Source: FEB-22 sp003105195 (lineage in GTDB: Bacteria > Pseudomonadota > Alphaproteobacteria > Rhizobiales > Xanthobacteraceae). Taken from it: a stretch of 64,000 bases of DNA. Numbering within the stretch: the first letter of the stretch is position 1; the number at the start of each line of letters is the position of its first letter. The DNA lies in contig JAOSKV010000046.1 in NCBI GenBank assembly GCA_027493405.1, forward strand, positions 193,066-257,065, written 5' to 3'. The position numbers and the translations under genes were made by a program. Shown here piece by piece: positions 52,940 through 62,195 of this stretch. The notes under the pieces were generated by a model. It did not search any database. It worked only from the letters and a program-made list of their open reading frames with translations, and was not told where the DNA came from.

Positions 52940-53827
52940 ATGACGCAGGAAGCCACCATCGGGACCGAGCGTGCCGGGCGGCCGCATGCCGTGGAGGCAG
53001 CCCCTGAGCCCGCGATCACGGTGATCAGGCCGCGCAACAATCTCGCGCGCCTCGGTCTGCCGCAGCTCTGGGAATATCGCTATCTTCTCAAATTCTTCGT
53101 GCTGCGCGCACTGCGCGGCCGCTACCGGGCGACCCTTCTCGGCTACGGCTGGATCGTATTGCGACCGGTGCTCATGTGCACGGTCTACGTGCTTGTGTTC
53201 GGCTATCTGTTCGGCATCAAATCCGGCGCGGTTCCCTTCCCGCTGTTCGCCCTGCTCGGAATTCTGGTGTTCCTGTTCTTCGCCGGCGGGGTAAACGAGA
53301 TCGCGTCCTCGCTGTTCGGCAACGCCGGCACCATGGCGAAGGTCTATTATCCGCGCCTGGTCGTGCCGCTCACCTCGCTCGTGACCAATACCATCGACTT
53401 CGTGGTGGGGCTGGGGCTGGTTGTGTTCCTGATGCTGGTCTATCGCGTGCCGCCGAGCTGGAACGTCGTGTTCGCCCCTCTCTTCCTCGGCGGGATCGTG
53501 TTCATCACCTTCTCGATCGGCCTGATCCTCGCCGCCAAGAGCGTCGATCGGCGGGACATCATGATCGCCCTGCCGGTCGTGATGCGCATCGTGATCTATG
53601 CAATGCCGGCCGTGTATCCGGTGACGCTGATTCCGGATCGGTTCCAGCCCATTTACTATCTCAACCCGATGGCGGCGTACCTGCAGGGCCTGCGCTGGGC
53701 GCTTTGGAACGACCACTCCCCGCCGATCTGGTCCCTTCTGCTCGCGGGCACGCTCACCGTCGGCGCGCTCCTTTACGGACTGCGTCTGTTCAATCGCGCC
53801 GAGACGACAATGGTGGATCGGCTCTGA
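52940..53827 (+). CDS. wzm: Polysaccharide ABC exporter permease (Wzm/KpsM type)
   Basis: A 295-residue ABC-2 membrane protein with six membrane segments, a cytoplasmic start and the typical RALRGRYRATLLGYGWIVLRP region before the first helix. VYYPRLVVPLTS and the C-terminal YLNPMAAYLQGLRWA are usual in O-antigen/capsule exporters. It forms the channel that moves a finished lipid-linked polymer across the inner membrane. The TGA overlaps the next ATG by one base (TGATG), so permease and ATPase are coupled. Confidence 0.93.
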   Translation: MTQEATIGTERAGRPHAVEAAPEPAITVIRPRNNLARLGLPQLWEYRYLLKFFVLRALRGRYRATLLGYGWIVLRPVLMCTVYVLVFGYLFGIKSGAVPFPLFALLGILVFLFFAGGVNEIASSLFGNAGTMAKVYYPRLVVPLTSLVTNTIDFVVGLGLVVFLMLVYRVPPSWNVVFAPLFLGGIVFITFSIGLILAAKSVDRRDIMIALPVVMRIVIYAMPAVYPVTLIPDRFQPIYYLNPMAAYLQGLRWALWNDHSPPIWSLLLAGTLTVGALLYGLRLFNRAETTMVDRL

Positions 53828-54993
53828 TGCGCGAGGCTGCCATCACGATCCGCGGGCTGGGCAAGCGGTACAAGGTTGCCGGGCAGCCCTTTTGGGCACT
53901 GAAGGACATCACGCTCGACGTGAAGCGTGGCGACGTCCTCGGCATCGTGGGGCGCAACGGCGCCGGCAAGACGACGCTCCTGCGAGTGCTGTCCCGCATC
54001 ACCGATCCGACCGAAGGCGAGGCGATCGTGCGGGGGCGGATCGGAACGCTGCTCGAGACCGGCACCGGATTCCACGAAGACCTGAGCGGACGGGAGAACG
54101 TCTATCTGAACGGCTCGATCCTCGGCATGCGCCCGCACGAGATCAGGCGCCGCTTCGACGAGATCGTCGAGTTCTCCGGAGTCGGCCGCTTCATCGACTC
54201 GGCGATGAAGTCCTATTCCTCCGGTATGCGCTCGCGTCTCGCCTTCGCGGTCGCGGCGCATCTCGAAACGGACATCCTCCTTGTGGATGAGGTGCTCGCG
54301 GTGGGCGATATCGCGTTCCAGGAGAAATGCCTCAACAAGATGGGCGAGCTCACGCGCGAAGCGGCACGGACCATTCTGTTCGTCAGCCACAGCATGGGCG
54401 CGGTGCAATCCCTCTGCACGCGCGGCATTCTGATCGAGAATGGCCAACTGATGCGCGAGGGCTCGACCGGTGAGATTGTGGCCGCCTATCAGGAGCTGCT
54501 TCTGGGCAAGCAGGGGGAAGCGAGCCTCGCGGCGGTGCAGGGTCGCCCGGGCTCGGGTCTGGTGCGTCTGACCGCGATGCATCTGCAGGATCTCGAGGGC
54601 AGGAGCATCCGCGAGGTGCCGGCCGGCACCGGTTGTCGCCTCGTGTTCGACTATGAGAGCCGGCTGACGAGCCCGACCGCCGATGTCGTTGTCACCGTGG
54701 TCTTCGTCGGCAGCAAAGGATTGCGCCTGTTCGGCTTGCCCAGCGACATCGTGCGGGCCGAACTCGTCGTCGACAAACCCAAGGGACAGTTCGTCTGCAC
54801 CATCCCGCGCCTGCCGTTGCTGCCAGGAAACTACGATCTGGTCGCGAGCGTGCTCGTCGATCGCGAGCTGACCGACAAGATCGCCAACATGACCCATGTG
54901 ATCGTGTCGGACCGCGACGTCTTCGGCACCGGCCGACTGCAGCAGGGTAATTTCGGAGACATGTTGGTTGATTTCGACTGGTCCAGCCGATAA
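53827..54993 (+). CDS. wzt: Polysaccharide ABC exporter ATPase with C-terminal glycan-binding domain (Wzt type)
   Basis: A 388-residue ATPase. Walker A is GRNGAGKT (42-49); the signature is a YSSGMRSRLAFAVA variant, as in KpsT/Wzt; Walker B is DILLVDEVLAVGD. Residues 250-388 form an added beta-rich Wzt_C-like domain. In O-antigen systems this domain recognises the chain's terminal modification (often methyl) before export, so the methyltransferases in this locus may make the cap it reads. It forms a complete exporter with Wzm. Confidence 0.94.
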   Translation: MREAAITIRGLGKRYKVAGQPFWALKDITLDVKRGDVLGIVGRNGAGKTTLLRVLSRITDPTEGEAIVRGRIGTLLETGTGFHEDLSGRENVYLNGSILGMRPHEIRRRFDEIVEFSGVGRFIDSAMKSYSSGMRSRLAFAVAAHLETDILLVDEVLAVGDIAFQEKCLNKMGELTREAARTILFVSHSMGAVQSLCTRGILIENGQLMREGSTGEIVAAYQELLLGKQGEASLAAVQGRPGSGLVRLTAMHLQDLEGRSIREVPAGTGCRLVFDYESRLTSPTADVVVTVVFVGSKGLRLFGLPSDIVRAELVVDKPKGQFVCTIPRLPLLPGNYDLVASVLVDRELTDKIANMTHVIVSDRDVFGTGRLQQGNFGDMLVDFDWSSR

Positions 54994-55082
54994 ACGGTTC
55001 GGGTTGACACGGCGAACCCGCTGAGCCACCTCTACGCCGGATCGCCCCGGAACGGCGGGGAGGATCGGGGACCGCAACGGCA

Positions 55083-57053
55083 GTGCTTCAGCCAACAAGA
55101 GACCACGGGCTCGACGTTCCGCTGGTGAGCATCGGTCTGCCGGTCCATAATGGCGCGCGTTTCCTCGAAAGGGCGCTCGTCTCGCTTCGCGCCCAGGACT
55201 ACCCGGCGATCGAGATCATCATCTCCGACAACGCCTCGAGCGACGAAACCCACGCGATCTGCGCGCGTCATGCCGGCGAGGATGCCCGCATCCGCTTGAT
55301 CCGGCAGGCCGAGAACCGCGGTCCACACGCCAATTTCGAGGCCGTTTGCCTGGAAGCGCGGGGACGCTACTTCATGTGGGCGGCCGACGACGACTTCTGG
55401 CTTCCAACCTTCGTGAGGCGGCTCGTTGCCGAGCTCGAGGCGCATCCCGAGGCCGGTGCGGCCATGTGCGCGACGCGTCGCGTCCGCGAGGACGGGACCC
55501 CGCTCGACGAGATTCGCTTCCTCGGCAGTGATGATCTCGCCCGCATGGGGGCACTACGGCGCGGGCTCGCCGTGTTGACGCCCAGGAAATACAATCTGTT
55601 CATCTATGCGGTCTATCGCGCGGAGTTCGTGCGCAAGGGGCTGCCGTATTTCCCGCGTGTTCTGGGCGGCGATCGCATATTCGTTCTGCAGTTCGCCTTG
55701 ACCGCGCCGCTGCGTTACGTGGACGAGATCCTGTATCTGCGCACGCATCGTCCTGCGCACGAGGCGAGCTATCTCGTGCAGTTCAAGAGCTTGCCGGTGC
55801 GATTCGGCCAGTTTTCGGCACTTTGTGCGATGATTTATCGCTCTGCTATCATACCCGGCAGGGCAAAGCTCGCCTTGCCCATGTTGGCGCTCGCTTACGC
55901 TTTGTTCCTTGTGCGCAAGGAGGCGTTCCAGGTGAAGACCGAGCTGATTTCGATGTTGCGCGGGGTCCATCGCAGGCGCTGGGAGGGCGCCGCTGTCGCG
56001 CTCGCCGGCCTGTTCGCAACGGCGGGCTATCTTGCTGACGCTGCAGGAGGAGTGTCCGGTCGGCTCACCGCCTCGCCGCTTTTCATCTGGACGGTTCTCG
56101 GCATCCTCGGGGCGATTGTGGGACTCGTCCTGGTCAAGCTCGACGCCTATCGTCGATTCTGGCTCCGGAATGTCGGCGACATCGCCGGTCGACAGCGGGA
56201 GGTGGAGGCGCGCTACGAGAACTTCGAGCGGTTCGCAAAATTCGCGACCGATCTCCTGCTGGCGCCCCCGCCGTCGCGAAGCGATGTCAACCTGGAAGGA
56301 TGGGCCTACGGGCAGAACAATCAGAACACCGTACGAAAGCAGGTCTATTTTGCGCGCAGCCTCGAGGTGAGCAGGATTCGCGAGCTCTATCTGAAGGAGA
56401 TCTTTCCCGACATCGAGGCCGTGTCCCTGCCGATCGGCGCCGTCAACGAAGTCTCGGGTCACGCCAACAAGGCCGACATGCTCTACGTCTGCGCCATCGC
56501 CAAGCTGCGTGGGGCAAAACGGATCTTCGAGTTCGGCACCTATCAGGGTCGTACGACCTATCACCTCGCGCTGGCGAGCGAGGACACGCAGGTCACGACG
56601 CTCGACCTGCCCCCCGATCCGAAATGGGCCTACTCGAAGTACAACGGCATCTATTTCCGCGGCACTCTGGTCGAGCGACGTGTCACTCAGCTGTTCCAGG
56701 ACTCGCGCACGCTCGACACGCGCCCGCTCGCCAACAGCTTCGACTTCGTCTTCGTCGATGCGGACCACAGTTATGATTCGGTCAAGAACGACACGCAGAA
56801 GGCCTTCGAGCTGTTGTGCCCGGGAGGAATCATCATGTGGCACGACTATGCCCCGAAGTCGGCCGGGCTCGTGCAGTTCTTCAAGGAGTTCACTCAGCAG
56901 CGGCCACTGTTCCGGGTGAAAGGCACCTGTCTGCTGCTGCATATCGACGGCGTCGATCCGATGACCTTCGAGCCGCACCCGATGCTCCCGTCGCTGGAAC
57001 TCGAGCACAAGGCAACGGATCCGTTCCAGATCGAGCAGATCTATCATCACTGA
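55083..57053 (+). CDS. Bifunctional GT2 glycosyltransferase - class I methyltransferase with membrane linker
   Basis: A 656-residue protein in three parts. Residues 10-230 are a GT2 (GT-A) domain: VSIGLPVHNGARFLERAL, IISDNASSDET and the metal-binding ADDDFW (101-106). Two or three hydrophobic stretches follow (about 262-277, 303-320, 333-353). Residues 400-656 are a Methyltransf_24-like domain: FEFGTYQGRTT (482-492), VFVDADHSYD (556-565), GGIIMWHDY. The GTG at 55083 is the only early start in frame; its ribosome site is weak. Such a fusion could add a sugar and then methylate the product, a possible chain-ending step. No frameshift is seen. Confidence 0.85.
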   Translation: MLQPTRDHGLDVPLVSIGLPVHNGARFLERALVSLRAQDYPAIEIIISDNASSDETHAICARHAGEDARIRLIRQAENRGPHANFEAVCLEARGRYFMWAADDDFWLPTFVRRLVAELEAHPEAGAAMCATRRVREDGTPLDEIRFLGSDDLARMGALRRGLAVLTPRKYNLFIYAVYRAEFVRKGLPYFPRVLGGDRIFVLQFALTAPLRYVDEILYLRTHRPAHEASYLVQFKSLPVRFGQFSALCAMIYRSAIIPGRAKLALPMLALAYALFLVRKEAFQVKTELISMLRGVHRRRWEGAAVALAGLFATAGYLADAAGGVSGRLTASPLFIWTVLGILGAIVGLVLVKLDAYRRFWLRNVGDIAGRQREVEARYENFERFAKFATDLLLAPPPSRSDVNLEGWAYGQNNQNTVRKQVYFARSLEVSRIRELYLKEIFPDIEAVSLPIGAVNEVSGHANKADMLYVCAIAKLRGAKRIFEFGTYQGRTTYHLALASEDTQVTTLDLPPDPKWAYSKYNGIYFRGTLVERRVTQLFQDSRTLDTRPLANSFDFVFVDADHSYDSVKNDTQKAFELLCPGGIIMWHDYAPKSAGLVQFFKEFTQQRPLFRVKGTCLLLHIDGVDPMTFEPHPMLPSLELEHKATDPFQIEQIYHH

Positions 57054-57068
57054 GCGGGCGCGCGGGGC

Positions 57069-57839
57069 ATGAAGGCTGTGATCCTCGTCGGCGGGAAGGG
57101 CACGCGTATCAGCGAGGAATCGGTGCTGCGCCCGAAGCCGATGGTGGAGATCGGCGGGCGGCCGATCCTGTGGCACATCATGAAGTACTATTCCCATCAC
57201 GGCATCAACGACTTCATCCTGTGCCTCGGCTACAAGGGATACATGGTCAAGGAGTACTTCGCGAACTACTTCCTTCACATGTCCGACGTCACCATCGACA
57301 TCGGCAAGAACGCCATGCACGTGCACCGCCGGTACGGCGAGCCGTGGGTCGTGACGCTGGTCGACACCGGCGAGGAAACCATGACGGGCGGGCGCCTCAG
57401 GCGCGTGGCGCACCATCTCGACGATGAGGACTTCTGCTTCACCTACGGCGACGGCCTGAGCAACGTGTCGATCCACGAGTTGCTCGCGTTTCACGCCCGT
57501 AACGACTCGCTGGCGACGCTCACGGCAGTGCAGCCGCCCGGCCGGTTCGGTTCGATCGACATCGAGCGCAACAAAATCGTCGCATTCCAGGAGAAGCCGC
57601 AGGGCGACGGCGGTTGGATCAATGGTGGCTATTTCGTGCTCTCGCCGAAGGTGATCGACTACATCGAAGGGGACGAGACGATCTGGGAACGCGGTCCGCT
57701 CGAAGCGCTCGCGCGCGACGGCAAGCTGTCCGCATTCCTGCATCGCGGCTTCTGGTTGCCGATGGATACATTGCGCGACAAGATCGCGCTCGAAGACCTC
57801 TGGCAGTCCGGGGCTGCGCCCTGGAAGGTCTGGTCATGA
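57069..57839 (+). CDS. rfbF: Glucose-1-phosphate cytidylyltransferase
   Basis: A 256-residue nucleotidyltransferase that makes CDP-glucose from CTP and glucose-1-phosphate. The N-terminal loop VGGKGTRISEES and RPKPMVEIGGRPILWHIM are diagnostic for RfbF. TYGDGLSNV, GGWINGGYFVL and WERGPLEALARDG follow in the expected order. The length is normal. Its stop overlaps the rfbG start (ATGA), the first of several coupled starts in this run. Confidence 0.95.
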   Translation: MKAVILVGGKGTRISEESVLRPKPMVEIGGRPILWHIMKYYSHHGINDFILCLGYKGYMVKEYFANYFLHMSDVTIDIGKNAMHVHRRYGEPWVVTLVDTGEETMTGGRLRRVAHHLDDEDFCFTYGDGLSNVSIHELLAFHARNDSLATLTAVQPPGRFGSIDIERNKIVAFQEKPQGDGGWINGGYFVLSPKVIDYIEGDETIWERGPLEALARDGKLSAFLHRGFWLPMDTLRDKIALEDLWQSGAAPWKVWS

Positions 57840-58900
57840 CGCCGGGCTTCTGGAACGGGCGGCGGGTATTCCTCACCGGCCATACAGGCTTCAAGGGAAG
57901 TTGGCTGTCACTGTGGCTGCAGAAGCTGGGCGCACGGGTCACCGGTTTCGCCCTTCCGCCGCACACAGAACCGAGCCTGTTCGAGGCCGCGGACGTCGCT
58001 GGTGGCATGACCTCGGTGATCGGCGATATTCGTGAGCTCGCGGCCTTGCGCGAGGCCATGCTCTCGGCCGCGCCCGAGATCGTCGTCCACATGGCGGCTC
58101 AAGCGATCGTGCGCGAGTCCTATGCAGACCCGGTCGGGACTTATGCCACGAATGTCATGGGTACGGTCCACGTCCTCGAAGCGATGCGGGACTTGCCAAG
58201 CGTTCGCGCGGCCGTGGTGGTGACGACCGACAAGGTCTATCACAATGAGGAATGGGCCTGGGGCTATCGCGAGGACGATCGGCTCGGCGGCCGCGATCCC
58301 TATTCCAACAGCAAGGCCTGCGCGGAACTCGTGGTCCAGGCCTTTCGTGCGTCCTTCGCGGCCGGGCCTGACGCTCCGGCCATTGCCGCGGCGCGTTCCG
58401 GCAATGTAATTGGCGGGGGCGACTGGGCCACGGATCGGCTGGTCCGCGACCTCGTTCTGGCCTTCGCGAAGAACGAGACCCTGGTCATACGTCATCCCGA
58501 TGCGACCCGCCCGTGGCAGCACGTCCTGGACCCGCTGCACGGATATCTCGTTCTCGCCGAGCGCCTCGTGGAGGAGGGGAACCGTTACGCCGCAGCGTGG
58601 AATTTCGGTCCCGGCGAGGACGGCGCACAGACGGTTCGAACCGTCGTCGAAAGGCTCCCCCAGCTCTGGGGGGGTGGGCGTTGGGAGATCGACCCGGGGC
58701 CGCATGCCCACGAGGCCGGGCTGCTCAAGCTGGACATATCGCGGACGCGCAGAGAGCTCGGCTGGAAGCCGCTGATGGACCTCGACACCGCACTCGATTG
58801 GACGGTCGAGTGGTATCGCGGCTTCCTTGCCGGTCGTTCGCACGCCCGCCGGGCGACGGAACTGCAGATCGCGCAATATCAGGAGCTCGCTGCCGCATGA
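57836..58900 (+). CDS. rfbG: CDP-glucose 4,6-dehydratase
   Basis: A 354-residue short-chain dehydratase that converts CDP-glucose to CDP-4-keto-6-deoxyglucose. The NAD loop is LTGHTGFKGSWLSLWL; HMAAQAIVRESYADP, TTDKVYHNEEWAWGY and the YxxxK pair in DPYSNSKACAE are all in place. The start ATG overlaps the rfbF stop and the stop overlaps the methyltransferase start. Its product is the branch point for CDP-linked deoxy sugars. Confidence 0.95.
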   Translation: MTPGFWNGRRVFLTGHTGFKGSWLSLWLQKLGARVTGFALPPHTEPSLFEAADVAGGMTSVIGDIRELAALREAMLSAAPEIVVHMAAQAIVRESYADPVGTYATNVMGTVHVLEAMRDLPSVRAAVVVTTDKVYHNEEWAWGYREDDRLGGRDPYSNSKACAELVVQAFRASFAAGPDAPAIAAARSGNVIGGGDWATDRLVRDLVLAFAKNETLVIRHPDATRPWQHVLDPLHGYLVLAERLVEEGNRYAAAWNFGPGEDGAQTVRTVVERLPQLWGGGRWEIDPGPHAHEAGLLKLDISRTRRELGWKPLMDLDTALDWTVEWYRGFLAGRSHARRATELQIAQYQELAAA

Positions 58901-60127
58901 AGAAGTGTCGTTCGTGCGGAGCGACGGCCTTTCGCTCATTCTGTGACCTCGGAATGTCGCCGCCGTCGAACTCCTTCCTGAAGGCCGAGCGGCTGAATCG
59001 CAAGGAGGCGTTTTTCCCACTCCACGCCTTCGTCTGCGAACGGTGCCTCCTGGTTCAGCTCGAACAGTTCCAGGATCCCGGTGAGATCTTCTCGTCCGAC
59101 TACGCCTACTTCTCCAGCTATTCGGACGCCTGGCTGCGCCACGCCGAGAGCTACGTGGCAACGATGATCGAGCGGTTCGGACTGGGAAGCGATCACTTCG
59201 TGGTCGAAGTCGCGAGCAATGACGGATATCTACTGCAGTTCTTCAGGAAGCCGCGGCGTGCCGTGTCTCGGCATCGAGCCCTCGGCCAATGTCGCGGAGG
59301 CCGCGATCAGCAAAGGAGTGCCGACGCGGGTCGAATTCTTCGGGGCCGATTGCGCGCAGCGCCTCGCCGCCACGGGTCGTCGACCCGATCTGATTCTCGG
59401 CAACAACGTGCTGGCGCATGTTCCCGACCTCAATGATTTTGTGCATGGGCTGAGACTGCTGCTCGCTCCATCCGGCCTCATCACAATCGAGTTTCCCTAT
59501 CTCGAACGACTGATGGCCGAGAATCAGTTCGACACGATCTATCATGAGCACTTCTGCTATTTTTCGTTGCTGAGTGTGGAAGCCGTGTTCCGGCGTCAGG
59601 AGCTCGAGCTCTTCGATGTCGAACGCCTGCCGACTCATGGCGGCTCGCTGCGCATATTTGCTCAGCATGCCGGAGGACCTCATGACGCAAGTGGCCGGGT
59701 GGAGGCGTTGCGCGAGGAAGAACGCGTGAATGGGCTCGACCGCCTGGAGGCCTATTCGGGTTTCGCCGAGCGGGTGCGCGAGACGAAGCGGGCCTTGCTC
59801 GATTTCCTGATCAGCGCCAAGCGCGCGGGCAAGTGCATTGCCGGTTACGGTGCGGCTGCCAAAGGCAATACGCTCCTCAATTATTGCGGCGTGCGTACGG
59901 ATTTCATCGATTTCGTGGCCGATCGCAGCCCGCAGAAACAAGGCCGATTCCTGCCGGGCACGCACATCCCGGTGCTCGCGCCAGAGCACGTCGCCGAGAC
60001 CAGGCCCGACTATCTCTTGATCCTGCCCTGGAATCTGAAAGCCGAGGTCATGGCGCAGATGAGCCATATCCGCGCGTGGGGCGGGCAGTTCGTGGTGCCG
60101 ATCCCCCGCGTCGAGGTGCTGCCGTGA
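58897..60127 (+). CDS. Sugar C-methyltransferase (TylC3/EryBIII-type); one frameshift
   Basis: The joined product has about 410 residues in three parts: an N-terminal zinc-binding knuckle (CRSCG and CERCLLVQL), a SAM-binding domain (VVEVASNDGYLLQFF, then LGNNVLAHVPDL) and a C-terminal Methyltransf_14-like domain (GKCIAGYGAAAKGNTLLNY). This architecture is typical of enzymes that methylate C-3 of 4-keto-6-deoxy sugars. One extra C near 59252 breaks the frame between FFRK and RGVPCLGIEPSANV. The start overlaps rfbG and the stop overlaps the epimerase (GTGA). The likely product is a branched CDP-3-C-methyl-6-deoxyhexose. Confidence 0.88.
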
Positions 60128-60657
60128 TCTTTCGCGAATTGGCGCTCATTGGCGCCTTTACGATTGCGCCGGAGCCGGCGCGGGATGCGCGTGGCTTCTT
60201 TGCGCGCATCTTCTGTGAACAGGAATTCACGCATCACGGATTGGAGACCTCGTTTCCGCAGTCCAGCATCTCCTACAATGCGCACCGTCACACCTTGCGG
60301 GGTATGCACTTCCAAGCCCCTCCCGCGGCTGAGACGAAGCTCGTGCGCTGCACGGCCGGAGCCGTCTACGACGTGATCGTGGATCTGCGTGAGGGCTCGC
60401 CGACGCGGCATAGCTGGGCAGCCGTCGAGCTTTCGGCCGAGAACCGCCTGACGCTCTACGTCCCCGAGGGCTTCGCCCACGGATTCCAGACGTTGACCGA
60501 CGGGGCCGAGGTCGCCTACGACATCTCGAGACCCTATGCGCCGGATCTCGCGCGCGGCCTGCGCTTCGATGACCCCGCGCTCGCGATTCGGTGGCCCGAG
60601 GCGCCACAAAGGATCGTCTCGGAGCGCGATCGCTGTTGGCCGCTGATCGGGGCCTGA
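60124..60657 (+). CDS. dTDP-4-dehydrorhamnose 3,5-epimerase family protein
   Basis: A 177-residue cupin-fold epimerase (RmlC/RfbC family) that starts at the GTG at 60124 overlapping the previous stop. SSISYNAHRHTLRGMHFQAPP holds the catalytic His (LRGMHFQ), VIVDLREGSPT the Asp, and VPEGFAHGFQTL the late loop. Here it probably acts on the CDP-linked 4-keto sugar of this cluster rather than on dTDP-rhamnose, because no rmlABD genes are near. Two bases separate it from the NeuD-like gene. Confidence 0.93.
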   Translation: MIFRELALIGAFTIAPEPARDARGFFARIFCEQEFTHHGLETSFPQSSISYNAHRHTLRGMHFQAPPAAETKLVRCTAGAVYDVIVDLREGSPTRHSWAAVELSAENRLTLYVPEGFAHGFQTLTDGAEVAYDISRPYAPDLARGLRFDDPALAIRWPEAPQRIVSERDRCWPLIGA

Positions 60658-60659
60658 CC

Positions 60660-61319
60660 ATGCGCGATCTTGTGCTGTGGGGTGCGACCGGGCAGGCCAA
60701 GGTGCTCGCGGAGTTCGCGGAGAGGGCCGGTTATCGCGTGGTCGCCCTGATCGATCGTGATCCCGCCGTGTCCCCGCCGCTGCCGGATATTCCGCTCTAC
60801 GTCGGGCAAGACGGCTTCGAATGCTTCATGCGCCGCCGCGGAAGCGGTCCTCTTTGGGGCCTCGCTGCCATCGGCGGGATGCGCGGCAGGGACCGCGTGG
60901 AGATCCACGGCCTTTTCGAGAGTCGCGGCATCACCATCCCCACGCTTGTGCATCCCGAGGCCTATGTCGCCCGTTCGGCACGGCTGGGGGTGGGTGCGCA
61001 GATCCTCGCCCGCGCGGTCGTCGGGGTCGACGCGGAGATCGGGCCGGCCACCATCGTCAACACCGCGGCGACCATCGACCACGACTGTCGCATCGGCCGC
61101 GGTGTGCATATTGCTCCCGGGGCGACCGTCGCGGGCGCGGTCACCGTCGGGGACCTTTCGTTCATCGGGCCCGGCGCGGTGCTGGTCGCGCGGGTGCGCA
61201 TCGGCGCGGAAAGCAGAATCGGCGCGGGATCGGTGGTCACGCGCGATATGCCGGACCGAGTCCTCGCCTATGGCGTGCCGGCCCGCATTCGCGCCACCAA
61301 CGGTCCGGCCTCTCCTTGA
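60660..61319 (+). CDS. NeuD-family sugar O/N-acyltransferase
   Basis: A 219-residue protein with the two NeuD/PglD parts: an N-terminal Rossmann-like domain (LVLWGATGQAKVLAEF) and a left-handed beta helix made of hexapeptide repeats (about residues 100-200, for example IGPATIVNTAATIDHDCRIG with the catalytic His). It transfers an acetyl or similar group from acyl-CoA to a sugar or amino sugar. With the DegT aminotransferase gene nearby, an N-acylated amino sugar is a likely product. Confidence 0.9.
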   Translation: MRDLVLWGATGQAKVLAEFAERAGYRVVALIDRDPAVSPPLPDIPLYVGQDGFECFMRRRGSGPLWGLAAIGGMRGRDRVEIHGLFESRGITIPTLVHPEAYVARSARLGVGAQILARAVVGVDAEIGPATIVNTAATIDHDCRIGRGVHIAPGATVAGAVTVGDLSFIGPGAVLVARVRIGAESRIGAGSVVTRDMPDRVLAYGVPARIRATNGPASP

Positions 61320-61333
61320 ACAGGGATGGCGTC

Positions 61334-62059
61334 ATGTCTTCACACGATCCGAAGGACCTCGCGCTGATCCGCCGCATGGGTGCGGATTCACGGCTCGCGG
61401 AACGCGCCAACGAGGTATTCGTCAACGCCTGCCGTTACCGGTACTCCTACAACTTCACTTGGCTCGGCCGGCCGATCATTCAGTTTCCGCAGGACATCGT
61501 CGCGCTTCAGGAGATCATCTGGAAGGTGAAACCCGATCTCGTGATCGAGACGGGCGTGGCGCACGGTGGATCACTGGTGTTCTCCGCTTCGATATTGGAG
61601 CTCCTCGGCGGCTCCGGACGCGTCCTTGGGATCGATATCGATATTCGCCCCCACAATCGGGCTGCGATCGAGGCGCATCCGCTGGCGAAACGGGTCGACT
61701 TGCTTCAGGGCTCGTCGATCGACGAGCGGATCGTCGAGCAGGTGTGCGCGCACGCCCGCGGCAAGGACAAGGTGATGGTCGTGCTCGACTCCAACCACAC
61801 TCACGCGCACGTCGCCGCGGAGCTTCGGCTCTATTCGCCGCTCGTCACCAAGGGCAGCTATCTGATCGTGTGCGACACCGTGGTCGACGACATGCCGGCC
61901 GACTGCTTCCCGGATCGACCATGGGGGCCGGGCGACAGCCCGAAGACTGCGGTGCGTGAGTTCCTGAAGTCGACCGAGCGCTTCCAGATCGACGAGGAAT
62001 ATGAGAACAAGCTTCTCCTCACAGTCTGCCCCGAAGGCTATCTCGAGTGCATCGCCTGA
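61334..62059 (+). CDS. CmcI-like (cephalosporin hydroxylase family) SAM-dependent protein
   Basis: A 241-residue protein. VIETGVAHGGSLVFSASIL is the SAM-binding loop, VLGIDIDIRPHNR follows, and VMVVLDSNHTHAHVAAEL carries the metal-binding Asp/His typical of the CmcI/rhamnosyl O-methyltransferase family. Despite the family name, members in glycan loci are usually O-methyltransferases. GGATGGC precedes the ATG at 61334. It is a third possible methyl donor for the polymer, besides the genes at 50580 and 55083. Confidence 0.85.
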   Translation: MSSHDPKDLALIRRMGADSRLAERANEVFVNACRYRYSYNFTWLGRPIIQFPQDIVALQEIIWKVKPDLVIETGVAHGGSLVFSASILELLGGSGRVLGIDIDIRPHNRAAIEAHPLAKRVDLLQGSSIDERIVEQVCAHARGKDKVMVVLDSNHTHAHVAAELRLYSPLVTKGSYLIVCDTVVDDMPADCFPDRPWGPGDSPKTAVREFLKSTERFQIDEEYENKLLLTVCPEGYLECIA

Positions 62060-62195
62060 CGGCGGCCTCGCTGGCCCCGATGTGCGCGCGCGACCCTGGC
62101 GCCCCAGGCCGCTCGGTCGCCGCGGTTCCGATGCGCTTCCGCCTGCGGCGTCTCGATGCTAATCAGGCAGCTTCCGACGTGCCCCGAGGGAGCCG

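Noticed and set aside
55000..55032. Promoter (TTGACA at 55004) or terminator before the GT2 fusion gene
   Set aside because: No acceptable -10 box lies 16-18 bases downstream, and the CGGGTT/AACCCG stem is short and lacks a T run.
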